A stretch of 64,000 nt of DNA from Ignavibacterium sp. (GTDB lineage: Bacteria > Bacteroidota > Ignavibacteria > Ignavibacteriales > Ignavibacteriaceae), in assembly GCA_032027145.1 (NCBI GenBank), contig JAVSMP010000001.1, positions 1,082,903 through 1,146,902 of the forward strand, given 5' to 3'. This document shows, in pieces, positions 7,591 to 14,778 of this stretch (positions are counted from its first letter, which is position 1; every line of letters begins with the position of its first letter). The position numbers were made by a program, and so were the translations under genes. The notes below the pieces were generated by a model. It searched no databases. It was not told the origin of the DNA and was given only the letters and a program-made list of their open reading frames with translations.

Positions 7591-8265
7591 ATGAGATTAT
7601 TTATCTGCAATAGGAATACTGACAAAATAGCAACAGAGAACGTCATCAAAGATTTGTTCGCTGTGTCAGAAAATTCTATAGCAATTCTTCAAGAAACTGA
7701 ACACGTTGAAAATTGGAAAACTCTTGTAGAAAAGAAAATGCAAGAATCGGATTTTATTGTTTTCGTAATTGGAGCCGATACTTTTGCAAGTGATCAAGTC
7801 AAGTGGGAATATGCAAAAGCGAAAAGCTTGAATAAGCAGATTGTAGGTATTAAACTCTCGACAGCATCAAAAGAATCAATATTATTCTGCCAAGGGTTTC
7901 AAGTATTTGAAAAGGTTGAACAGTGTTTTAAATTCCTTTCAAAAACATTTGAAGACGATAGAAAACTGAAATTCGAGCAATATAAAATGATGGTAAGCTC
8001 AACAGAGAAGGTGACTGAGAGCAGAATGAAAGTTAATAACCTGTTTTTTACAATTACGTCCTCCATCCTCTCGGTTGGATTTGTTTTGGGTAAAACATTC
8101 GGATTTACTATTGCAGCTACAATAGGAATGATTGTTTTAACGGCATTATCACTTTTAGTATCATATTTCTGGGAGAAATTAATAGATTCTTACGGCAAGC
8201 TCAACACTGGTAAATTCAAAGTGATCGATAAGATTGAAAAACAACTTCTGGACGAACATGTTTGA
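7591..8265 (+). CDS. TIR-like protein fused to RipA-like membrane domain (C-terminus in another frame)
   Basis: 224 residues. The N-terminal 115 form a diverged TIR-like domain (start LFICNRNTDK; DFIVFVIG; KWEYAKAKS with Glu73 at the catalytic position). A charged helix (120-145) follows, then two membrane segments (about 150-169 and 171-193), and then WEKLIDSYGKLNTGKFKVIDKIEKQLL. From memory, this last stretch matches the segment after the membrane helices in proteins annotated as RipA-family octameric membrane proteins, where it runs on into a DAEW...-type segment. Here the frame ends at 8265, and the continuation (FEDEWKIL...) is in the +1 frame from 8258. The gene is either frameshifted or encoded as two coupled pieces. 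Confidence 0.68.
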   Translation: MRLFICNRNTDKIATENVIKDLFAVSENSIAILQETEHVENWKTLVEKKMQESDFIVFVIGADTFASDQVKWEYAKAKSLNKQIVGIKLSTASKESILFCQGFQVFEKVEQCFKFLSKTFEDDRKLKFEQYKMMVSSTEKVTESRMKVNNLFFTITSSILSVGFVLGKTFGFTIAATIGMIVLTALSLLVSYFWEKLIDSYGKLNTGKFKVIDKIEKQLLDEHV

Positions 8266-8431
8266 GGATGAATGGAAAATTCTTACAGAGGAAATAAAGT
8301 ACGAGCCAAACACAAGAACCGAAACGAAAGTCATAAAATATTTCAGAACATTTATAATAATAGTTGGAATATTTGAATTGCTTTATCTCGGCTATCATCT
8401 ATATCAGTTAATCCCCAAATGTTATTGTTAA
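8258..8431 (+). CDS. C-terminal piece of the RipA-like membrane protein (overlapping frame)
   Basis: 57 residues from ATG 8258, overlapping the stop of the preceding gene by eight bases. It begins MFEDEWKILTEEIKYEPNTRTETKVIKYFRTF and ends with a hydrophobic helix (FIIIVGIFELLYLGYHLYQLI). It reads as the natural continuation of the preceding TIR-membrane protein (EKQL...EDEW). Either a one-base change split one gene, or the two are made by termination-reinitiation or frameshifting. No independent homologue is recognised. Confidence 0.55.
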   Translation: MFEDEWKILTEEIKYEPNTRTETKVIKYFRTFIIIVGIFELLYLGYHLYQLIPKCYC

Positions 8432-8447
8432 TTAAAACCAAATAAAT

Positions 8448-8828
8448 ATGGCAAACAAAAGAGTATTCGTTGCATTTGCAATAGAAGATGAAACAACTAA
8501 AATCCTATTCACGGGTCAAGCTAAAAACGCAAAGGTTCCTTATGAATTCGTTGACATGTCAGTCAAAGAACCATTTGACGAAAAATGGAAAACAAATTGC
8601 AGAACAAGAATTAAAGGCTGTGATGGATTCATTGCATTAGTTTCTAAGAACACTAAAAAAGCAGCGGGTGAATTGTGGGAAATCGATTGTGCTAAAGAAG
8701 AAAAAATTAAAATGTTGGGTATTTACATTAAAGAAGCAACTTATGCGGACAAGCCAGACAATATGACTGGTGTAAATTGTAAAGAGTGGACTTGGGACAA
8801 TGTGAAAGAATTCATAGAATCCCTTTGA
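8448..8828 (+). CDS. Soluble TIR-like (DUF1863/ThsB-like) protein
   Basis: 126 residues, a bare TIR-like domain: VFVAFAIED at the start, FVDMSVKEPFDEKW, CDGFIALVSKNT, then LWEIDCAKEE with Glu78 as the candidate catalytic residue. It shares those blocks, in order, with the membrane-anchored protein at 7105, so the two are paralogues probably arisen by duplication around the membrane-protein gene. By analogy with ThsB it may make a nucleotide signal from NAD+ and the membrane protein between the two could be the effector; this is inference. It is the last gene of the 5.3-kb cassette, 16 bases after the preceding frame. Confidence 0.82.
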   Translation: MANKRVFVAFAIEDETTKILFTGQAKNAKVPYEFVDMSVKEPFDEKWKTNCRTRIKGCDGFIALVSKNTKKAAGELWEIDCAKEEKIKMLGIYIKEATYADKPDNMTGVNCKEWTWDNVKEFIESL

Positions 8829-8860
8829 ATTTTTGTCATACTTTTTGTGCCGACACACAT

Positions 8861-8903
8861 TTAGCACATTTGCCTCCTCGTTCCTGCGGGGCAAAAGAGC
8901 TAA
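8861..8903 (+). repeat. Bracketing hairpin H2 (ACA/AGA internal loop)
   Basis: TTAGC-ACA-TTTGCC pairs with GGCAAA-AGA-GCTAA around a 15-base loop. It is the partner of H1 at the other end of the RM/TIR operon. Confidence 0.65.
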
Positions 8904-9050
8904 GCCAACCCGCAAACAAAAAGATATGCCAAACGCCAACGCACAGTGACAAGAAAAAATCAAATAAAATCTCTCCCACCGCACTTTTAAAGACAGGTGG
9001 ACAAGAATGTAAAATGACCGAACAGACCAAGCAGGACATAAGCAACGATT

Positions 9051-9180
9051 GCCTAACAGCGCACTGGCGCAATAGCGGGTGTAGTGCATATATGAACAGT
9101 AGTGCAATTAATAAACATGGCGCGTCTAGACAGGTTAGTGTTTCAAAGCCGCTACTGCGCCAGTGCGCAAAGCGTTATGT
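9051..9180 (+). repeat. attC-like site 4
   Basis: Left GCCTAACAGCGCACTGGCGC, right GCGCCAGTGCGC...GTTATGT. It is the strongest stem of the set and closes the 5.3-kb cassette; its R'' matches the cassette start at 3855. Confidence 0.83.
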
Positions 9181-9234
9181 GTCAGGCAACGAGCGACTGT
9201 GCAAACAACAATCGAACAAACTAATTAGACGAAT

Positions 9235-9999
9235 ATGTCGATAACAAGACAAGATGAACTTATCGGAATGAAAAAAGCAAGTGAAGCAGTTGCTTTGACT
9301 TTGAAGGAAATGCGGAACTATGCTAAACCCGGTATGACAACAAAGCAATTAGACAACTATGGAGCAAAAATTCTGTCATACTTTGGTGCAAAATCAGCAC
9401 CTTATTTGACCTATGGTTTTCCAGGTTGGACTTGTATTAGCGTTAACAATGAATTTTGCCACGGTATTCCGTCCGAAAGAAGAATATTACAAGAAGGCGA
9501 TTTAGTGAACATAGATGTTTCAGCAGAACTTAACGGTTTTTGGTCGGACAATGGAGGTTCGTTTGTTCTTGGACAAGACATTAACCAACATCAAAAACTA
9601 ATAGACGCTTCGCAAGAAATTTTACATAAAGCAATCTATAACATTAAAGGTGGTGTCAAAGTCGCTGACATCGGACACATAATGGAAACGGAAGCAAAGA
9701 AGAGGGGATTTAAAGTTATCAAAAACCTTGGAGGGCACGGAGTTGGTGGAAGTTTACACGAACAACCAGACGAGTTAATGAATTATCGAAACCGATTTGA
9801 CCAAAGACGATTTAAGAAAAATTCAGTAGTAGCAATTGAGACTTTTATTTCAACATCTTCAAATTATGCAATTGAATTAAAAGACGGTTGGACTATGGTT
9901 GGTAACAAAGGTGGTTTTATGGCACAACACGAGCATACAATTGTGGTAACTGACGGGAAACCAATAATTCTAACTGAGATGAATGGAATATGGAATTAA
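9235..9999 (+). CDS. map: Type I methionine aminopeptidase (cassette-borne)
   Basis: 254 residues, the length of bacterial type Ia enzymes. It removes the N-terminal Met from nascent proteins. The metal ligands are all present at near-E. coli positions: Asp94, Asp105, His168, Glu202 and Glu233, with the substrate-binding His76 in FCHGIP. It is the single gene of its cassette (TTATGTGT at 9175, R'' ACACATAAC at 10011). Presumably the host has its own chromosomal map, so this is an extra copy. Extra Map genes could give resistance to a Map inhibitor or alter a toxin or defence protein; neither can be read from sequence. Confidence 0.92.
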   Translation: MSITRQDELIGMKKASEAVALTLKEMRNYAKPGMTTKQLDNYGAKILSYFGAKSAPYLTYGFPGWTCISVNNEFCHGIPSERRILQEGDLVNIDVSAELNGFWSDNGGSFVLGQDINQHQKLIDASQEILHKAIYNIKGGVKVADIGHIMETEAKKRGFKVIKNLGGHGVGGSLHEQPDELMNYRNRFDQRRFKKNSVVAIETFISTSSNYAIELKDGWTMVGNKGGFMAQHEHTIVVTDGKPIILTEMNGIWN

Positions 10000-10010
10000 A
10001 AACTGCCCGA

Positions 10011-10144
10011 ACACATAACACGGGTTTTGCGTCAGGCGGGGTGACGTGCAAACTTGGAGCTTTGTGCTACTATTCAAGTTCAGTGCTGGTTGACAGTTTA
10101 GTGCTTCGAAATCCGCCACTGCGCCAAGCGCCAAACCGTTATAT
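10011..10144 (+). repeat. attC-like site 5
   Basis: Left ACACATAACACGGGTTTTGCG, right CGCCAAGCGCCAAACCGTTATAT. From 10046 to the end of the adjoining ORF-less element it matches 14408-14727 (attC7 plus copy 4), about 320 bp, almost perfectly. Confidence 0.8.
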
Positions 10145-10365
10145 CTCAATTCATTGATGCCCATCATCCCTCCAAAGGAGTCGCTCGGACAGCTTTTAAC
10201 AGGCAGAATACCTTAATAATTGCTTAACAGTTTTTATAAATCATCGAATGGATTTTTAATTTTAGATAATTGTGAACTACTAATCTGTGTATAAAGAAGT
10301 GTTGTTTACCTGCAGTAAAGTTTCAAAATAAAATTAAAATTATTATAATTGCGGTAAACAATAAG
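10139..10365 (+). mobile_element. 227-bp ORF-less element, copy 3
   Basis: Identical to copies 1 and 2, with the same junctions. It precedes the McrBC cassette (TTAGCGGTC at 10366), whose R'' at 13157 (ACCCGGTAAC) is complementary with one mismatch and one inserted base. Confidence 0.85.
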
Positions 10366-10402
10366 TTAGCGGTCATTGTAAAACGACAGACAAACAAAGA
10401 AA

Positions 10403-11791
10403 ATGAGTATAGAAAACCTTAGACAGTTCATAAAAGAAAAAGCTGAACAATTCGGTGCCAAGACTGACAACGAATTTAATAAACCTTACGTTGAACGCAA
10501 CAACACTGGACAAGAAGCTTTAAAAGACAACGGAGCATATTTTGGTTTTATTCATCCAGAAGAAGAAGCTTCGGGACCATTTCACGACTTTTCATTAACT
10601 ATATTTCCAAACGACCAAGATCAACCTTGGTTAGTTTGTTTGGGTATTGGTTCTAGTGGTTTCAAAAATGACTACGAACTTGCAACTTATCCAGGACTTA
10701 GACGATTATTTTCAAAGCTGATTGATGAAAGGGGATTTTGTAAATCTGACTTTTCAGACATAGAAACTAGTCTACCAAAATCAATCACTGGCAGTCTAGA
10801 TTTACAGCACATAAAAAACACAATTAAAACTTACACCAAAGTTTTACCAGCTTGCCAAATTGTTGATGACCCGGAAAGCGAAGAAGGCAAGAAAACAATT
10901 GCTGCATTTGTAGCTGGTTACGCAAAGCTTCGAGACTGGCCTTCAAACAAAGACCACCGCAAAGCTATTTCAGAAGCTTTGGAACCTTTCCTTAAAGCAG
11001 AGACAATTGATGAAGCAGAAGAAATAAAAAATCTTTTGAACGAAAGAAAATATATTGTACTTCAAGGACCTCCCGGTACTGGGAAAACAAGAACAGCAAA
11101 AGAAGTTGCAGAAAAAATTAAAGCCAAAACATTTTTTACCCAGTTCCATGCAGAGACAAGTTTTTCGGATTTTATTTTTGGTATTCGGCCAGACTTAAAC
11201 AATAAAGAACTTAGATACAAAGAAAATTTGGGGAGTTTTACAGAAGCTTTGAAGTATGCGAAAGACCACGAGAATGAAAAAGTTCTTTTGATAATTGACG
11301 AAATAAACAGAGCAAATCTTTCGAATGTTTTAGGCCCTATTTTCTATTTGTTTGAACACAAGATGGACAAATCCAATGTTGAAATTGAAATTTCTACTGG
11401 TTTCAAGATTAACAAACTCCCAGATAATTTTTCTGTAATCGCAACTATGAATACAGCTGACAGAAGCTTGGCGGTAGTTGACTTTGCATTGCGTAGACGA
11501 TTTGCTTGGTATTCATTAAAACCAAAGGCAATTAAATCGAACCAATTTTTCAAAGAGGATTTTGCAAGAATTCAAGAGATATTTGATTGGTATGCTTCAA
11601 GCACTGAATTAAACTTACAACCCGGTCAAGGCTACTTCATTGCTGACTCCGAAGAAGAAATGAAAAATCGTATTCGATATGAAATATTCCCACTGGTTAA
11701 AGAGTATATTCAAGAAGGACTATTACGAAATGCTAAAGAAGAGTTTAACAACTATTTCTCGACAAGAATAAATCTATCTCTTTTCGAATGA
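10403..11791 (+). CDS. mcrB: McrB-type AAA+ GTPase of a type IV restriction system
   Basis: 462 residues. The N-terminal 200 are a sensor-like region not recognised as a standard modified-base reader (FHDFSLTIFPND, LVCLGIGSSG). The AAA+ module has Walker A GPPGTGKT (222-229), Walker B LLIIDEINRANLS (Asp299, Glu300) and the McrB signature MNTADRSLA (349-357), followed by an arginine-rich ALRRRF. McrB rings hydrolyse GTP and drive the McrC nuclease against modified DNA. The ATGA overlap with the next gene is typical. The start at ATG 10403 is 38 bases after the ORF-less element, whose putative promoter would serve it. Confidence 0.85.
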   Translation: MSIENLRQFIKEKAEQFGAKTDNEFNKPYVERNNTGQEALKDNGAYFGFIHPEEEASGPFHDFSLTIFPNDQDQPWLVCLGIGSSGFKNDYELATYPGLRRLFSKLIDERGFCKSDFSDIETSLPKSITGSLDLQHIKNTIKTYTKVLPACQIVDDPESEEGKKTIAAFVAGYAKLRDWPSNKDHRKAISEALEPFLKAETIDEAEEIKNLLNERKYIVLQGPPGTGKTRTAKEVAEKIKAKTFFTQFHAETSFSDFIFGIRPDLNNKELRYKENLGSFTEALKYAKDHENEKVLLIIDEINRANLSNVLGPIFYLFEHKMDKSNVEIEISTGFKINKLPDNFSVIATMNTADRSLAVVDFALRRRFAWYSLKPKAIKSNQFFKEDFARIQEIFDWYASSTELNLQPGQGYFIADSEEEMKNRIRYEIFPLVKEYIQEGLLRNAKEEFNNYFSTRINLSLFE

Positions 11792-13161
11792 CAAAGCCAT
11801 TAGATGTTTTTTGTGAAATCCCTTGCTTAACTGAACAATCAAAAAAGTTGAGTGGAATTGCTTTACAAAAAAAGTGGTTTAAATCAGCAGATAAAAGAAT
11901 AATTGGTCAATATCTCCAGAAATTTATAGACTACAACTCCGAGCAATTTAATTTTCTTGGTGTTCAACCTTATATAATTGGCTCAGACCAAAGCACTGCA
12001 CTAACATTCCGTTCATCTGGTTTCATTGGCTCTATTCCATTAAGAGCTTCTGACACGGGAAAGCAAATCGGTGATTTTGTTGTTATGCCCAGGTTTACCG
12101 GACGTGACAGATTTGAGGACTACATCGAAATTCTAAACCTACTTGGAACTGAAATTAGCCCAGAGGTAATTGATAGTTTACCATTAGCATCAGGTAAGAA
12201 TTTCAGACCACCTTTATATTTGGAGGCCGCAAAATTCATAGCAGTCCTTGAAAAACTGACAATAAGACCTTGGAGAAAGTTTGACAATATTGAAAAGGTT
12301 TCAAATCAGCCTACTGGTCAAATTAATTGGACAAAATATATCAATAACGAATATAAGGTAGAAAATAGGTTGAGATTTCCGGCAAGGAAAAATGTTTTAA
12401 GTGAGTTCCATACCGAATATTCTGAAATTAGATATGTCTTTGACATTTGTAAAAGTGAACTACTTTCAGCCAATACACCACAGAGAATTAAGAACACTTT
12501 GCGCACAAAATTGAGTTTTCTTGAAGAACGTTTATATCATCATAGACCCAAAGTAACCAACAAAATCGCTATCAGGTTCTCCGACAATCCTACTGTGAAA
12601 ACTTGCAAGGAACAAGCTAATAGAATTTTAAACTTTAACCTTGTAGACAGTACTGCTTGGCGTGTTGACTTTTCAGATGTATTTGAAAAATTCGTTCAAT
12701 ACATTTTCAAAGCAGTTGCTAAAGAGACTGGAGGAAAATTATTTGCAAATTTCAAATTCCACTCGCGAACTTCTAAGCATTATTCGTGGGAACTAAAACA
12801 CATTGAACCAGACGCTATTTATCAAAAAGATAACTTATTGGTATTCATAGACGCCAAATACAAATCAAACCTTTACAACAAGTTTGACAATAGCGAAGTC
12901 CTGAAAGACGACCACAGACACGATTTACACCAAATTATGGCTTATACTTCTTTTAGCAATACAGACTTTAAATATGGATTCCTTTGTTATCCATCGGACC
13001 AATTAGAATTGGAAACAATAAAATACAAGAACGTAATTAACGAAGTAAAAAACACAGTTTTAATAATGGGAATTTCATTAAAAAAAGACAGTATCAATGA
13101 AGCAAAGCGACTACTGACAAATGAACTTAACGAGCTTGAAAGAAGAACAACGACCCGGTAA
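11788..13161 (+). CDS. mcrC: McrC-type nuclease subunit
   Basis: 457 residues. The C-terminal PD-(D/E)xK core is visible: EPDAIYQKDNLLVFIDAKYK, with Asp342, Asp355 and Lys357. The N-terminal half contacts the McrB ring in known complexes. Together with the overlapping mcrB-like gene it forms a complete McrBC type IV restriction module that cuts modified (for example methylated or glucosylated) phage DNA; the target base is unknown. Its stop codon (13159-13161) lies inside the R'' part of attC6, so the gene fills its cassette to the last base. Confidence 0.84.
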   Translation: MTKPLDVFCEIPCLTEQSKKLSGIALQKKWFKSADKRIIGQYLQKFIDYNSEQFNFLGVQPYIIGSDQSTALTFRSSGFIGSIPLRASDTGKQIGDFVVMPRFTGRDRFEDYIEILNLLGTEISPEVIDSLPLASGKNFRPPLYLEAAKFIAVLEKLTIRPWRKFDNIEKVSNQPTGQINWTKYINNEYKVENRLRFPARKNVLSEFHTEYSEIRYVFDICKSELLSANTPQRIKNTLRTKLSFLEERLYHHRPKVTNKIAIRFSDNPTVKTCKEQANRILNFNLVDSTAWRVDFSDVFEKFVQYIFKAVAKETGGKLFANFKFHSRTSKHYSWELKHIEPDAIYQKDNLLVFIDAKYKSNLYNKFDNSEVLKDDHRHDLHQIMAYTSFSNTDFKYGFLCYPSDQLELETIKYKNVINEVKNTVLIMGISLKKDSINEAKRLLTNELNELERRTTTR

Positions 13162-13307
13162 CACGGGTTTGGCAAAAGTGGCGGTTCAGTGCTCCGCAGA
13201 CACATTTGTGGTTAATCAAAGTTTGGTTCTCCGCATCAACTTTTGTGGTGTATTGACAGTTTTGTGCTCGGAACCCCGCCCGAACGCAAAGTCCAGAATC
13301 GTTAGCT
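13157..13307 (+). repeat. attC-like site 6
   Basis: Left GGTAACACGGGTTTGGC, right end CGCAAAGTCCAGAATCGTTAGCT, about 150 bp with a weaker outer stem. The mcrC stop codon is inside the left box. Confidence 0.72.
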
Positions 13308-13390
13308 GCAAGCTTAAGTGACAGACTGCTTCACGAAAATATTATTAACTAAATAACGAATGTTTAATTAGACATAAAAGGCAGAAGTTT

Positions 13391-14338
13391 ATGAAATCAG
13401 TAGCCCGAAAATATCCTGTTTTAACCTTCTTCACATTATCTGTTCTAATCTCCTGGGCAGGCTGGGTTCCTTATGCTGCTTCAAAATCAGGATTGTTGAA
13501 TCTAAATATTCCATCCGAAATTATTTGGCTTGCAGAATTTGGACCATCACTTTCTGCAATAATTATTTCGGTATTAATTTATGGAAAGACTGACACTACA
13601 AGTTTACTTAAACGCCTTCTGATATGGAAGACAAGTATTAAATGGTATTTCTTTGCTATAGTGGTTACTCCAATTTTAATTTTAGCATCAATTGGAATTG
13701 ATATTTTATTGTTCAATACAACCTATGACTTTTCGCTATTGAGTCAATGGGATACCAACTTTATTAATCGAACGGAAGCTTTTACTCCTTCAATGGGACT
13801 TATTACTCAATTAGTTTCCTTTATGCACACAGGGACTTTTGCAACAGGACTTGTCTTTTTAGTATTAGCTTTAACCAATGGCGGACTTTCGGAAGAGATA
13901 GGCTGGCGTGGATTTGCGTTAAGTAAATTTCAGGACAAACCATACAACTTTTTAGTTTCAAGTTTGTTCGTTGCTTTATTATGGGCATTCTGGCACACAG
14001 GAACACTATTTTGGCAAACAGTGTTTACATCTACTTTTTCAGAAGGAATTTCATTTGCAGCAGTCTATCTTTTTCAATATCTGTTACTCGTAATTCCTTT
14101 GTCAGTGCTATATACGGTTTTATACAATGGGACAAATGGAAGTATTCTTCTTTCAATAATATTACACGCCTCTTACAACATTTCAATTTCCATATTTGCA
14201 ACAGCTCTTCCAAATTTCCCAATGATAATTTTAGTTGTTTTGCTTTGGATCTTTGCTATTTTACTGACAATTATTTTATGGAAAAAAAGTAAATACAACA
14301 AGACATATCCCAATGAAACTAATGAAGCCAGCCGCTAA
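13391..14338 (+). CDS. CPBP-family intramembrane glutamic endopeptidase
   Basis: 315 residues, with about eight membrane segments. The CPBP (CAAX protease/bacteriocin-processing, Abi) motifs are all present: EEIGWR (Glu168-Glu169, Arg173), FWHTGTLF (His202) and HASYN (His259, Asn263). These proteases cut within the membrane and are linked to bacteriocin self-immunity, prenyl-protein processing and abortive-infection-like roles. It is the sole gene of its cassette (TTAGCTGC at 13302, R'' GCCGCTAAC), and its stop lies within attC7. The substrate is unknown. Confidence 0.86.
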   Translation: MKSVARKYPVLTFFTLSVLISWAGWVPYAASKSGLLNLNIPSEIIWLAEFGPSLSAIIISVLIYGKTDTTSLLKRLLIWKTSIKWYFFAIVVTPILILASIGIDILLFNTTYDFSLLSQWDTNFINRTEAFTPSMGLITQLVSFMHTGTFATGLVFLVLALTNGGLSEEIGWRGFALSKFQDKPYNFLVSSLFVALLWAFWHTGTLFWQTVFTSTFSEGISFAAVYLFQYLLLVIPLSVLYTVLYNGTNGSILLSIILHASYNISISIFATALPNFPMIILVVLLWIFAILLTIILWKKSKYNKTYPNETNEASR

Positions 14339-14506
14339 CACGGGTTTACCTTCGGTGCTGCTTCGCGGTTGCGTCAAGCGGGCTGATCCTGTAAAGCGGG
14401 ACAAGTTGTGCAAACTTGGAGCTTTGTGCTACTATTCAAGTTCAGTGCTGGTTGACAGTTTAGTGCTTCGAAATCCGCCACTGCGCCAAGCGCCAAACCG
14501 TTATAT
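14334..14506 (+). repeat. attC-like site 7 (extended)
   Basis: Left GCTAACACGGGTTTACC, right CGCCAAGCGCCAAACCGTTATAT. It is about 40 bp longer than attC5 because of an extra segment near 14355-14405; the right part (from 14408) equals attC5. Confidence 0.75.
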
Positions 14507-14727
14507 CTCAATTCATTGATGCCCATCATCCCTCCAAAGGAGTCGCTCGGACAGCTTTTAACAGGCAGAATACCTTAATAATTGCTTAACAGTTTTTATA
14601 AATCATCGAATGGATTTTTAATTTTAGATAATTGTGAACTACTAATCTGTGTATAAAGAAGTGTTGTTTACCTGCAGTAAAGTTGCAAAGTAAAATTAAA
14701 ATTTTTATTATTGCGGTAAACAATAAG
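14501..14727 (+). mobile_element. 227-bp ORF-less element, copy 4
   Basis: Same length and junctions as the other copies, with four substitutions near the right end (in the -33-like box, nearby, and in the spacer bases of the -7-like box). The next cassette starts TTGGTGGC at 14728. Confidence 0.84.
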
Positions 14728-14778
14728 TTGGTGGCAACTCTTAGGCGACAGCACTAACATCAATCAAAACATACAAAA

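Larger units (their letters stand above)
3855..9174 (+). mobile_element. 5.3-kb gene cassette: restriction-modification + TIR-like cluster
   Basis: The start TTAGGCAA at 3855 and the R'' TTGCCTAAC at 9049-9057 are exact reverse complements, so the whole 5320 bp is bounded as one cassette. It carries regulator, methylase, nuclease and the TIR-like genes, all rightward. Hairpins of the same architecture stand near both ends (4030-4119 and 8861-8903), and short similar segments (GCCGACACAC, TTTTGTCATA) accompany both. It is very large for a cassette. Confidence 0.75.
8829..9234 (+). other. Non-coding 3' end of cassette and attC region
   Basis: This stretch holds hairpin H2 (8861-8903), an unassigned AC-rich segment (8904-9050) similar to the one after H1, attC4 (9051-9180) and the short leader of the aminopeptidase cassette. 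Reading frames crossing it pass through palindromes and are not genes. Confidence 0.6.

Noticed and set aside
7105-8828. Canonical Thoeris system
   Set aside because: ThsB-like TIR proteins are present but no ThsA (SIR2-SLOG or TM-Macro) gene is in the cassette.
8786-9244. Long frames over the H2/attC4 region on both strands
   Set aside because: They read through two palindromes and AC-rich spacer; composition is not protein-like and they overlap real genes.
13121-13321. Frames spanning attC6, attC7 (14313-14519), attC8 (15869-16099) and attC9 (20195-20491)
   Set aside because: Each crosses an attC palindrome; no homology pattern or ribosome site.
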